DNA from: Paenibacillus sp. FSL H8-0548
GTDB taxonomy: Bacteria; Bacillota; Bacilli; Paenibacillales; Paenibacillaceae
Reading direction: 5' to 3'
Assembly (NCBI RefSeq): GCF_038630985.1
Contig: NZ_CP152049.1
Span: forward strand, 624,001-688,000
Length of the DNA: 64,000 nt
Shown: one piece after another, positions 1 through 7,515 of the stretch
Numbering within the stretch: the first letter of the stretch is position 1
Layout of the letters: every line of letters starts with the position of its first letter
Made by a program: the position numbers and the translations under genes
Notes under the pieces: generated by a model
Databases searched by the model: none
Seen by the model: the letters and a program-made list of their open reading frames with translations, nothing else
Told to the model about the DNA's origin: nothing

Positions 1-324
1 GTGCATGCATTGGTTTCTTTTAAAAATCAGGAAAAATCCCAAAATTCACCGATATAAGATGCCCTTTCAAAATTCGCCCTATAAATGTTAAGGTGAACCG
101 TACCACAAATAGAGCGGAATATTTATAAGAGATGGGCCGTCCCAAAGGTCTGATCGGAATAAGACAAGTTTTCTCTTAGGAGAGAGATTGTCTTATTTTT
201 TGTCTATGAGGAGAACGAAAGTATACCCGAGTTCGACTATATTTCTACTTTCGGATAATAGAATGCGCAAAGAGCATGAGGTAAAATTAGGAATTAAAGG
301 TGATTAAAATAGGAGGAACTAGAA
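1..324. other. Gene-free leader region upstream of the surface-protein gene
   Basis: No convincing reading frame is seen in these 324 bases. The only clear structure is the hairpin with T-run at 158-203, listed separately. The AGGAGG ribosome binding site of the surface-protein gene lies at 311-316. I could not pick out a strong -35/-10 pair. Confidence 0.5.
158..203 (+). terminator. Hairpin followed by T-run (terminator or leader attenuator)
   Basis: AATAAGACAA at 158-167 pairs with TTGTCTTATT at 188-197, an inner TCTCT/AGAGA extends the stem, and a run of T follows. It probably terminates a gene that lies before the window, but it could also act as an attenuator for the surface protein that starts 120 bases downstream. 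Confidence 0.6.
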
Positions 325-3300
325 ATGAAAATAAATAGTAATAGCTTGAATCCCCCCGTGGATCAGGGTAGCCAGCGATCCACGGGAGTGACATATGGAA
401 AGGAACTTATTAGTCGGCTTTACAAAAGAATCGTGATAGGGATTGTGATTATGACGCTCCTCTCAGTGCCTCAATTAGCGTGGGCAGACATTAAATTGAC
501 GGATGTGGATACAGGGCAAAGTCCAATGGGAGTAGCGGTGAATCCAGTAACGAACAAAATCTATGTCACCAATACAATCTCACAAGATGTGACGGTCATT
601 GACGGGGCGAACAACACGACGACGACGGTAGATATGAATAGGTTTACTCCTACAGCAGTAGAGGTGAATCCAGTAACGAACAAAATCTATGTCACTCTTC
701 CAGGTGGAAATGCCGTGATTGTCATTGACGGAACGAACAACACAAGGGAAATAGTAGAAACGGGAAGGAGTCCAATAGCAGTTGCAGTGAATCAAAAAAC
801 AAACAAAATCTATATCGCCAACCAAAACACAAATAACGTGACCGTCATCGACGGAGCGGACAACAAGACAACGACGGTAGCTGCGGGTGTTTCTCCGTAT
901 GCAGTAGCGGTTAATCCTGAGACGAACAAAATCTATGTCGTCAATAATGGTTCAGATAACGTGACCGTCATTGACGGAGTGGACAACAAGACGGCGACGG
1001 TAGCTACGGGAGCTACTCCTAATGCAGTAGCGGTTAATCCTGAGACGAACAAAATCTATGTCGCAAATACGGGTTCAGATAACGTGACCGTCATAGATGG
1101 TGTGGACAACACAACGGCGACTGTAGCTACGGAAGATGGTCCTAAGAGAGTAACAGTAAATCCCGAAACGAATAAAATTTATGTCGTCAATTACTATTCA
1201 TTCTCTGTGACCGTCATTGACGGCGTAAATAACACGACAACAATAGCAACGGGAGAATTTCCTCAAGCAGTAGCAGTGAATCCCATAACGAACAAAATTT
1301 ATGTGGCCAATATATATTCAGATAACATAACTGTCATTGACGGCACGGACAACACGACGACGACGGTAGCAACGGGAGATTATCCTGAAGCAGTAGCGGT
1401 GAATCCCGAAACAAACAAAGTCTATGTCGTCAATTCTCGATCATCCAATGTGAGCGTCATTGGCGGCACGAATAATAGCAAGATCAGCCCTCTGACCGCA
1501 AGCTTCGATAAGAAAGTGTCCGCCCAAGCCGATGTGACGACTACGATGACGTTGTACGACAGCACATTGTCGAGCATTAAGAAGGGTGCAGCTACGCTGA
1601 CAGAGGGAACAGACTATACAATCTCGGATAATATCGTAACGATAAAGAAGGAATACTTGTCCGCTCAAGCGGTGGGAAGCACGGAGTTAACGTTCACTTT
1701 CAGTAATGCGTCAACGAAGACGCTCACAATTAACGTGAACGACACAACATCACCGACACTAAGCACCACGAGTGCAAGCTTCGATAAGAAAGTGTCCGCC
1801 CAAGCCGATGTGACAACAACGATGACGTTGTACGACAGCACATTGTCGAGCATTAAGAAGGGTGCAGCTACGCTGGCAGAGGGAACTGACTATACAATCT
1901 CGGATAATATCGTAACGATAAAGAAGGAATACTTGTCCGCTCAAGCGGTGGGAAGCACGGAGTTAACGTTCACTTTCAGTAATGCGTCAACGAAGACGCT
2001 CACAATTAACGTGAACGACACAACATCACCGACACTAAGCACTACGAGTGCAGGCTTCGACAAGAAAGTGTCCGCCCAAGCCGATGTGACGACTACGATG
2101 ACGTTGTACGACAGCACATTGTCGAGCATTAAGAAGGGTGCAGCTACGCTGACAGAGGGAACAGACTATACAATCTCGGATAATATCGTAACGATAAAGA
2201 AGGAATACTTGTCCGCTCAAGCGGTGGGAAGCACGGAGTTAACGTTCACTTTCAGTAATGCGTCAACGAAGACGCTCACAATTAACGTGAACGACACAAC
2301 ATCACCGACACTAAGCACCACGAGTGCAAGCTTCGACAAGGAAGCGTCCGCCCAAGCCGATGTGACAACAACGATGACGTTGTACAGCAGCACATTGTCG
2401 AGCATTAAGAATGATGCAGCTACGCTGACAGAGGGAACAGACTATACAATCTCGGATAATATCGCAACGATAAAGAAGGAATACTTGTCCGCTCAAGCGG
2501 TGGGAAGCACGGAATTAACGTTCACCTTCAGTAATGAGTCAACGAAGATACTCACGATTAGCGTGAGCGACACCACATCACCGACACTAAGCACCACGAG
2601 TGCAAGCTTCGATAAGAAAGTGTCCGCCCAAACCGAAGTGACGACGACGATGACGTTGTACAGCAGCGCATTGTCGAGCATTAAGAATGGTGCAGCTACG
2701 CTGACAGAGGGAACAGACTATACGATTTCGGATAACATCGTCACGATAAAGAAGGAATACTTGTCCGATCAAGCGGTCGGAAGCAAGGCGTTAACGTTTA
2801 CCTTCGGCGATGCGTCTACGCAGACACTTGTGATTACGGTAAGTGATACAACACCGACACCGACACCGACACCAACACCAACACCAACACCAACACCAAC
2901 ACCAACAGTACCACCGATAACACCAACACCTACATCATTTTTCAACGAAAAAGTTAATATCGATGTTATCAATGCAATAGTAGAAAAAGCAAAGACTGCA
3001 CCAGCAGTAACATTTACGGATGTACCTACGGGTGCTCCATATGCTAAAGCAATCGCGTTAGCTGCTAAGCTTGGGATCATTAAGGGAAATGCGGATGGCT
3101 CATTCCATGGCAATGCTACGATAACGAGAGCAGAATTTGCGACTATGTTAGTAAGAACGCTTGGATTAACGTCTGATAATGATTCTAGCTTCAAGGACAT
3201 CAAAGGTCATTGGGCGGCAGATGCCATTGCAACGTTAAAAGCTAGTGGTATTATCAACGGTTACGTAGATGGAACATTCAAGCCGAATCAGAGCATCACA

Positions 3301-3546
3301 AGAGCAGAAATCGTGGCTATGCTGTCAAAAGTAATGGACATTACTTTAGTGAAAAATGATAAGTTCAAGGATGTTTCGGGCAACTGGGCAGAAGCTGAGA
3401 TTGATACGTTATCCGATATGGGAATTGTAAAGGGTACAGCGGATGGTTCATTCAAACCGAATGCGAATGCTACGAGAATGGAGTCGTTAATTATGATTTT
3501 ACGGATGTTGAACGTAAGTCTTGGTCATTCACTAGACGTAGAGTAG
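325..3546 (+). CDS. SLH-anchored surface protein with YVTN-like beta-propeller and five Ig-like (X2) repeats
   Basis: This 1073-residue protein is probably exported and held on the cell wall. A signal segment at about residues 36-54 ends in a typical AWA cleavage site. Eight units of about 41 residues with the core NPxTNKIYV...VTVIDG (residues about 60-388) should fold into a YVTN-type beta-propeller. Five units of 92 residues starting SFDKKVSAQ (about 392-850) match the Ig-like X2 family. A Thr-Pro linker follows, then three SLH domains (about 897-1065, each ending in a TRAE- or TRME-like motif) that bind pyruvylated secondary wall polymer. AGGAGG at 311-316 sits 8 bases before the ATG. A terminator follows directly, so it is monocistronic. 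The ligand or partner of the propeller is unknown. Confidence 0.9.
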   Translation: MKINSNSLNPPVDQGSQRSTGVTYGKELISRLYKRIVIGIVIMTLLSVPQLAWADIKLTDVDTGQSPMGVAVNPVTNKIYVTNTISQDVTVIDGANNTTTTVDMNRFTPTAVEVNPVTNKIYVTLPGGNAVIVIDGTNNTREIVETGRSPIAVAVNQKTNKIYIANQNTNNVTVIDGADNKTTTVAAGVSPYAVAVNPETNKIYVVNNGSDNVTVIDGVDNKTATVATGATPNAVAVNPETNKIYVANTGSDNVTVIDGVDNTTATVATEDGPKRVTVNPETNKIYVVNYYSFSVTVIDGVNNTTTIATGEFPQAVAVNPITNKIYVANIYSDNITVIDGTDNTTTTVATGDYPEAVAVNPETNKVYVVNSRSSNVSVIGGTNNSKISPLTASFDKKVSAQADVTTTMTLYDSTLSSIKKGAATLTEGTDYTISDNIVTIKKEYLSAQAVGSTELTFTFSNASTKTLTINVNDTTSPTLSTTSASFDKKVSAQADVTTTMTLYDSTLSSIKKGAATLAEGTDYTISDNIVTIKKEYLSAQAVGSTELTFTFSNASTKTLTINVNDTTSPTLSTTSAGFDKKVSAQADVTTTMTLYDSTLSSIKKGAATLTEGTDYTISDNIVTIKKEYLSAQAVGSTELTFTFSNASTKTLTINVNDTTSPTLSTTSASFDKEASAQADVTTTMTLYSSTLSSIKNDAATLTEGTDYTISDNIATIKKEYLSAQAVGSTELTFTFSNESTKILTISVSDTTSPTLSTTSASFDKKVSAQTEVTTTMTLYSSALSSIKNGAATLTEGTDYTISDNIVTIKKEYLSDQAVGSKALTFTFGDASTQTLVITVSDTTPTPTPTPTPTPTPTPTPTVPPITPTPTSFFNEKVNIDVINAIVEKAKTAPAVTFTDVPTGAPYAKAIALAAKLGIIKGNADGSFHGNATITRAEFATMLVRTLGLTSDNDSSFKDIKGHWAADAIATLKASGIINGYVDGTFKPNQSITRAEIVAMLSKVMDITLVKNDKFKDVSGNWAEAEIDTLSDMGIVKGTADGSFKPNANATRMESLIMILRMLNVSLGHSLDVE
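541..1490 (+). repeat. Eight YVTN-type repeat units (120-126 bp) inside the surface-protein gene
   Basis: Unit cores begin at 541, 667, 790, 913, 1036, 1159, 1279 and 1402. The spacing of 120-126 bp corresponds to 40-42 residues per blade. The copies differ considerably at DNA level, so they are older than the X2 repeats downstream. Confidence 0.85.
1498..2853 (+). repeat. Five tandem 276-bp repeats encoding X2/Ig-like domains
   Basis: The repeat starts lie at 1498, 1774, 2050, 2326 and 2602, exactly 276 bp apart. Copies 1 to 3 are almost identical in DNA, including synonymous positions, while copies 4 and 5 have diverged more. This pattern suggests recent duplication or gene conversion and makes copy-number change by recombination likely. 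Confidence 0.9.
2851..2906 (+). repeat. ACACCR hexanucleotide microsatellite encoding a Thr-Pro linker
   Basis: A short repeat of ACACCG and ACACCA units encodes about nine Thr-Pro pairs between the last X2 domain and the SLH domains. Extended TP linkers are common between domains of secreted Gram-positive proteins. The nearly pure repeat may change length by slippage, and multiples of six would keep the frame. Confidence 0.85.
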
Positions 3547-3563
3547 TAAATACTTATTACAAG

Positions 3564-3600
3564 TACGGTAGATACTTATATACAGTATCTACCGTATTTT
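3564..3600 (+). terminator. Intrinsic terminator of the surface-protein gene
   Basis: A perfect 13-bp stem (TACGGTAGATACT at 3564-3576 with its complement at 3584-3596) is followed by TTTTTG, 18 bases after the stop codon. Confidence 0.9.
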
Positions 3601-3909
3601 TGTATGTGGACTTGATCTGGCAACTGGGGGAAGAGGAGCAGCAACAGGTGAGCCGGTGATCGGAGAGGGGGATATCAATAGACGAAGCCCCTTTATTAAG
3701 TTAATATTTGGAATTACAATATCAATCCAATTACAATCCAAATCGATTTGGGACGTTAAGCTAATGGAAACGATAGCTCAATAATAATCGGAGAAGGCTG
3801 CCGATCGACATCGATCAGCCCCCTCCGATATTAAGTCAACCAGTCGTTAAGAGTTTCACATCAATTTGGTTCAATCCATATATTATGGTTGACCATTCTA
3901 TTGATTACA
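3601..3909. other. Intergenic region between convergent genes
   Basis: Nothing coding is seen here. It contains only the putative minus-strand terminator at 3787-3829. Confidence 0.5.
3787..3829 (-). terminator. Putative terminator of the minus-strand membrane-protein operon
   Basis: Read on the minus strand, ATCGGAGGGGGCTG pairs with CAGCCTTCTCCGAT through G-T wobbles that form only on this strand. It lies about 80 bases beyond the stop codon at 3910. The following T-run is poor. Confidence 0.5.
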
Positions 3910-4602
3910 TCAACGCAAGGGTGCAGCCGCAGACCGATTAAACCCTTTAACAATAAGCCATACCGCTAAAATCATCTCATTCGCCGCTACAGGAAGCGAC
4001 AATAGCGCGCCCCAGACGGAAAGCTGAGGAAATACGCCGAACATTTCAAATAACGCCGCAATCAAAACGAGAGCTGCCCCCGTCATTCCCAAGATGGAGA
4101 TAGAACGCGGTACGAGCTTGGATTGATAGAAGATATAACTGTAAAACATCGTATTTATCCCCAGCATGAAGTTAGGGCCAAGCAAGAATGTCCATTCGTG
4201 GATGGCATGCAATACAGTGCCCGAAGCTTGGAACGAGGCCACGTCCGGGGCGCCTGCCGCTACATATTCCTGGCTCAAGGTTAATAGGGACAACACGCTG
4301 ATGATGCCGATGGTAATGACAACGGCTTCCAGAAACCGAAAGCAAACATGGCCGAGCGCGAGGCTTTCATTGTACCTACGCAAGAAGGGAAACATCATAA
4401 TGGACGTACCAATCGCCGAAATGACAAGAATTAATTCCATCAGAGCACCCAGAATCACCTGGTTGGCGTGTGCAGCTCCGGTAATCAAGTAATCGGGATC
4501 ATTGAGGATCGGGTTGTACAGCAGAAGTCCAATGATTGCTGAAGCCGCCGCAAGGAAAAACAAAACACCGATGACTTTCCCGGTTAAATGGTCTGCTTTC
4601 AT
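3910..4602 (-). CDS. DUF4386-type integral membrane protein
   Basis: The 230-residue product has about six hydrophobic segments and resembles DUF4386 membrane proteins, whose function is unknown. No catalytic motif is visible. It is the last gene of a three-gene minus-strand operon. The Xre-type regulator ends 2 bases upstream, and the GGAGG ribosome binding site is contained in that gene's last codons. The operon places it under the same autoregulated promoter as the regulator, so a stress or cell-envelope role is possible, but that is inference. Confidence 0.75.
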   Translation of the reverse strand: MKADHLTGKVIGVLFFLAAASAIIGLLLYNPILNDPDYLITGAAHANQVILGALMELILVISAIGTSIMMFPFLRRYNESLALGHVCFRFLEAVVITIGIISVLSLLTLSQEYVAAGAPDVASFQASGTVLHAIHEWTFLLGPNFMLGINTMFYSYIFYQSKLVPRSISILGMTGAALVLIAALFEMFGVFPQLSVWGALLSLPVAANEMILAVWLIVKGFNRSAAAPLR

Positions 4603-4604
4603 TT

Positions 4605-4844
4605 TTAACCTCCATCTGTTTCTTTACTGGCATGTTCCCCGTAGAAAAATACCTCTTCCAATTGCAAGCCGAAGGCATGAGCGATGCGAAAAGCTAGCTC
4701 CAACGAGGGGGAGTAGTTGCCCTTTTCCAGCGCCACGATGGTTTGTCTGGTTACGCCCGCCTTGTCAGCCAATTGCTGCTGCGTCATTTCGTCATGGTTG
4801 AATCGTAATTTGCGGATGTGATTGCCGACAAGATTTTTACCCAT
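4605..4844 (-). CDS. Small Xre/Cro-type transcriptional regulator (YozG-like)
   Basis: This 79-residue protein is almost entirely a helix-turn-helix of the Cro/CI type. The fold starts at IRKLRF, continues through QQLADKAGVTRQTIVALEKG (recognition helix) and ends with a short acidic tail. Small regulators of this kind are commonly encoded with a small membrane partner that modulates them, as seen here, where the upstream membrane gene stops 1 base before this start. A GGAG lies just upstream, inside the end of that gene. It probably represses its own operon. The targets are unknown. Confidence 0.85.
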   Translation of the reverse strand: MGKNLVGNHIRKLRFNHDEMTQQQLADKAGVTRQTIVALEKGNYSPSLELAFRIAHAFGLQLEEVFFYGEHASKETDGG

Positions 4845-4845
4845 C

Positions 4846-5292
4846 TTAGACTCCTCTCCGATAGTGATATAGTTTCGTCACGGAGCCGATGACATCAGAG
4901 ATGAACCCCGAGACAATCAAAGTGACGAACATCACCTGTACAGGCTGTTCGATGACCAGCGATCCCATGGCAAGAAGAAAGCCGAGGATAAATACGAAGA
5001 AACCGTTTCGGTGCGCCTTCAATTCGATGTGTTTATCCAGTTCGTCCGCGAACGTCGGCTCCTTCTCTCCAGTCGTGATTCGAAAAATGATGTTGAAAAC
5101 GATGCTGATTACGATATGCGCAAAGATGGAAACCAAAGTCAGGACGAGGACGAAGGAGCCCCAATAGCGAAAGGCTTCCGTCGACTCCAAACCTTCCCCG
5201 GGATACTGTACGTACTTGTACGCGCTAAAAGAAACGAAAATAAGAATGGCGCTGATGATTGATACGATGCTCTTCTTTTCTTGATAAGTCAT
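4846..5292 (-). CDS. Small multi-pass membrane protein (DUF2178-like)
   Basis: The 148-residue product has four predicted membrane segments, arranged as two pairs separated by a hydrophilic stretch with conserved-looking acidic and His residues (FADELDKHIELKAHR). It resembles DUF2178-type proteins that are encoded next to YozG-like regulators. TAGGAGG lies 8 bases before the ATG, and it is the first gene after the promoter at 5340-5368. A role as a membrane-bound partner of the adjacent regulator is plausible but rests only on gene order. Confidence 0.7.
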   Translation of the reverse strand: MTYQEKKSIVSIISAILIFVSFSAYKYVQYPGEGLESTEAFRYWGSFVLVLTLVSIFAHIVISIVFNIIFRITTGEKEPTFADELDKHIELKAHRNGFFVFILGFLLAMGSLVIEQPVQVMFVTLIVSGFISDVIGSVTKLYHYRRGV

Positions 5293-5339
5293 GCCGCATA
5301 CCTCCTATTGATAATCTCAAAGTTAAGTTTGATGTACAT

Positions 5340-5368
5340 AATGTATGTTAAACTATTCATTATGTCAA
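5340..5368 (-). promoter_or_regulatory. SigA-type promoter with overlapping imperfect inverted repeat
   Basis: On the minus strand a perfect TTGACA (5363-5368) is followed after 17 bases by TACATT (5340-5345). An imperfect inverted repeat covering about 5324-5354 overlaps the -10 region and could be the operator of the Xre-type regulator encoded downstream. Confidence 0.6.
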
Positions 5369-5431
5369 GTTTGTTTTACAAATTAGGCTGAAGCTTCTAA
5401 AATGTCGATGTAACGCACGGCCTATTTCCGG

Positions 5432-5437
5432 TATAAT
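5432..5437 (+). promoter_or_regulatory. -10 element (TATAAT) of the sulfurtransferase gene
   Basis: A consensus TATAAT lies here, with only a weak -35 about 17 bases upstream. Transcription would start near 5444, on top of the ATG at 5445. This argues that translation begins at the later ATG at 5475, which has a proper ribosome binding site. Confidence 0.5.
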
Positions 5438-5474
5438 AGAACGCATGAATAGAAGCAGGGAGGCGGAATATCGA

Positions 5475-6320
5475 ATGAACAATATTGTTTCTCTAAAGTG
5501 GTTGCTGGCGCGCATGTACGAGCCGGACATTGTCATCGTCGATTGTCGGTTCTTGATGGGCAAGCCGGATGCGGGCCGCGAATTATACGAGGTATCACAT
5601 ATTCCCGGAGCCGTGTATTTGGATCTGGAGAAGGATCTATCCGCACCGATCGAAGAGCATGGCGGACGCCATCCGCTACCGGATATTTTTGATTTGACTG
5701 TCACGCTGAGCCGCGTAGGCATAAGCAACGAGACGCGGGTTATCGCTTACGATGACCAAGGCGGCGCGATGGCTTCGCGTCTGTGGTGGCTGCTGAAGTA
5801 TTTGGGTCATGAGCAGGTGTTTGTGCTGGATGAGGGCTATACGACATGGGTGAATACGGGATTCCCGGTATCGTCGGAGCAGAGGGTGCTTATCCCAGCG
5901 AAGTTCCTGGCGAATGTCCAGCACACGATGCTGGTGGAGATGGGCGAAGTGAAGGAACTGATCGGAGACGAACGCGTGACGCTGATCGACTCACGCGAAG
6001 CGCCTCGTTATCGCGGCGAAGTCGAGCCGCTGGACAAGGTGGCCGGCCACATTCCCGGAGCGATCAACCGCTTCTGGAAGGACGGCCTCGCGGAGTCCGG
6101 TGCATGGAAGGATGCTACCTCCCAAGCCGAGCGATTCGCCGACCTGAATCGCGACGGCGAGCTCATCGTCTACTGCGGCTCCGGCGTGACTGCGACGCCG
6201 AATGTCATCGCGCTGCAGGAAGCGGGCTTTAACAAGGTAAGACTTTATGCAGGGAGTTGGAGTGATTGGATTTCGTACAGTGAGAATCCGGTTGCGGTGG
6301 GGGATGAGGAGAAGGCTTAA
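5475..6320 (+). CDS. Two-domain rhodanese: thiosulfate/3-mercaptopyruvate sulfurtransferase
   Basis: A 281-residue cytoplasmic sulfurtransferase with tandem rhodanese domains. The N-terminal domain contains VDCRF and HIPGAVYLD and lacks a catalytic Cys. The C-terminal domain contains HIPGAINRF and the active-site loop YCGSGVTAT, with the nucleophile at about Cys234. A CGSGVTA-type loop is typical of mercaptopyruvate-type enzymes, although thiosulfate use cannot be excluded. I chose ATG 5475 because GGGAGG at 5458-5463 fits it, whereas ATG 5445 has no ribosome binding site. Diverged copies of its 3' tail recur near 7.9 and 11.5 kb. Confidence 0.9.
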   Translation: MNNIVSLKWLLARMYEPDIVIVDCRFLMGKPDAGRELYEVSHIPGAVYLDLEKDLSAPIEEHGGRHPLPDIFDLTVTLSRVGISNETRVIAYDDQGGAMASRLWWLLKYLGHEQVFVLDEGYTTWVNTGFPVSSEQRVLIPAKFLANVQHTMLVEMGEVKELIGDERVTLIDSREAPRYRGEVEPLDKVAGHIPGAINRFWKDGLAESGAWKDATSQAERFADLNRDGELIVYCGSGVTATPNVIALQEAGFNKVRLYAGSWSDWISYSENPVAVGDEEKA

Positions 6321-6330
6321 ACTGCATAGT

Positions 6331-6422
6331 AATACGTTGATAATCGGTTTTGGCGCGCTTATTTTGTAGCGCTGCTGACGCTGGTTGTTGCCATCATTGC
6401 TGTGATTAATCAACAAAAGTAG
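6331..6422 (+). pseudogene. Decayed copy of the small holin-like type I toxin gene (copy 1)
   Basis: The DNA matches the intact toxin gene at 8382-8489 over most of its length. An extra T (CTTATTTTG against CTTATTG) shifts the frame, and the region equivalent to the start codon is disrupted. No membrane peptide can be made. It begins about 10 bases after the rhodanese stop codon, so its own promoter and leader are missing. The antisense promoter downstream is still intact. Confidence 0.75.
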
Positions 6423-6429
6423 GCCGCCC

Positions 6430-6543
6430 CCCTTGCAAGGAATGCGGTCTATTTCTGTAATGTAGATTTCGTTTCCGAAGCCGATCGCCTTTGAAGCGGT
6501 CTAATATGTTGTTGGAGTCGTGTTGTCTCACGGCTCCTTCTTT
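6430..6543 (-). ncRNA. Predicted antisense RNA (type I antitoxin) of toxin copy 1
   Basis: A well-formed promoter on the minus strand (6550-6578) would start an RNA near 6543 that runs toward the 3' end of the toxin copy. The region is about 85 percent or more identical to the one at 10232-10339. The 5' end would begin with the hairpin GGAGTCGTG/CACGGCTCC (6514-6537), which on the plus strand serves as the toxin-mRNA terminator. This layout matches convergent, 3'-overlapping type I systems such as TxpA/RatA and BsrG/SR4. The 3' end is a guess. Confidence 0.45.
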
Positions 6544-6545
6544 AG
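6514..6545 (+). terminator. Terminator-like hairpin at the end of toxin copy 1
   Basis: GGAGTCGTG at 6514-6522 pairs with CACGGCTCC at 6529-6537 through nine pairs, one of them a wobble, and is followed by T-rich TTCTTTAGTTTTATT. A second copy lies at 10310-10340. Confidence 0.65.
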
Positions 6546-6549
6546 TTTT

Positions 6550-6578
6550 ATTATAACTTCCTCTGTTTATACATGTAA
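6550..6578 (-). promoter_or_regulatory. Promoter for the antisense RNA, copy 1
   Basis: On the minus strand TTACAT (6573-6578), a spacer of exactly 17 bases, and TATAAT (6550-6555). The same arrangement is kept in copy 2 at 10346-10374. Confidence 0.65.
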
Positions 6579-6628
6579 CCTGGAGATTGTGAATGCGTTG
6601 CTCCAAAATAACAGGATGAAAAGAGGCA

Positions 6629-7132
6629 TTGTCATTGAAAGCGTTTATTGTTACAGGATCATCTCGCGGTTTGGGTCTGGAGATTTGCAAACAACTGATC
6701 AATCGCAATCATTTAATTATTTGCATAGCCAGGAACAACAATGATTCTTTACTCCAACTTGCCGGGTTAGAGTCGATTACATTAATTAATAATGGCGCTC
6801 AAGTGACTCCACTTGGTCCTGTAGATAGCTTCACGGCTGAAGAAACCGCAAGAAATGTACACGTCAACTTGTTGGCTCCGATCATACTGGCCCAGTCATT
6901 ATTGCAACAGACGGAACAGTGGGATACTCATGGGGTAATAGTGAACATCTCTTCGGGTTCAGCTAAACAACCGGCAGCGGGGATGATTGACACAGATATG
7001 CAAGCTGTGGCGCGTAGCCAAGAACGGCTGCCCATCGCCTCCTTTTTCAGGGAAGCAAAAGAAAACGGTGCATTAAAGCCGGCCCGGGATGTTGCGAAAA
7101 AAATTGTGAAAAGAGTTTTGACTTCTAAGTGA
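6629..7132 (+). pseudogene. Internally deleted short-chain dehydrogenase/reductase
   Basis: The 167-residue frame begins with the Rossmann motif TGSSRGLG and has the LxxNVHVNLLAPI and VNISSGSA segments of the SDR family, closest in pattern to YueD-like or sepiapterin-reductase-like proteins of about 240 residues. Two stretches are missing without breaking the frame: the part between strands 2 and 4, and the catalytic YxxxK region, because KQPAAG runs directly into MIDTDM. Without Tyr and Lys it should be inactive. The start is TTG at 6629 or 6635. Loss by slippage between short repeats is likely but not proven. Confidence 0.75.
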
Positions 7133-7236
7133 AGTAGATCGAATAAGAATACATTCCGATGTCTCGGTGGCAAATGATATGAATATAATGATATAATTTA
7201 GTTAGAATAATGTCATTTAAGAAGGGGCTGTACAAC

Positions 7237-7515
7237 GTGCATATTAAGCCATCAACGACAATTAGACAGGACTACAATGGGTTTTCAAAGCTTTGTCATG
7301 AACTTGATGAACCCGTAATTCTGACACGCAACGGGGAAGCAGATTTGGTTGTGATGAGTCATGAGACATACCGGCGAATGGAAGCTCGCATAAAACTGCA
7401 ATCCAAGCTTTTGGTCGCAGAAAAGCAGATTTCCGAAGGAATGCATTTGCTTGATCATGACCAAGTCATGGCAAGGATGCGGAGGAAGATCGATGCAGCC
7501 CAAGAAAAGAATTAG
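7237..7515 (+). CDS. Phd/YefM-family antitoxin
   Basis: A 92-residue antitoxin of a type II toxin-antitoxin pair. The N-terminal fold (IKPSTTIRQDYNGFSKLCHEL...PVILTRNGEADLVVMS) is the Phd/YefM DNA-binding and dimerisation domain. The charged helical C-terminal part should wrap around the toxin. I prefer GTG 7237, preceded by AAGGGG at 7222-7227, over the ATG at 7210. Two overlapping TATAAT-like -10 elements (7184-7189 and 7192-7197) lie upstream, where the complex would bind to autoregulate. The toxin gene overlaps its last 23 bases. Confidence 0.85.
   Translation: MHIKPSTTIRQDYNGFSKLCHELDEPVILTRNGEADLVVMSHETYRRMEARIKLQSKLLVAEKQISEGMHLLDHDQVMARMRRKIDAAQEKN

Noticed and set aside
1498..2853. 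Regular repeat spacing that could suggest a CRISPR array
   Set aside because: The period is 276 bp, the units are coding throughout, and no short repeat/spacer pattern or cas gene is present.
580..3203. A series of open frames on the minus strand opposite the surface-protein gene, repeating every 276 bp
   Set aside because: They mirror the tandem repeats of the plus-strand gene, have no ribosome binding sites or protein-family features, and vanish where the repeats end.
4166..5262. Plus-strand open frames opposite the minus-strand membrane-protein operon
   Set aside because: They lack ribosome binding sites and family features, and they lie antisense to three well-supported genes with coupled starts.
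5445..5474. ATG at 5445 as start of the sulfurtransferase
   Set aside because: It lies at the predicted transcription start with no ribosome binding site. ATG 5475 has GGGAGG at good distance and gives the usual length.
6406..6708. Minus-strand open frame covering the antisense-RNA locus, similar to one at 10199-10426
   Set aside because: The similarity between the two comes from the duplicated RNA locus. The frame has no start signal, and its composition does not look like a protein.
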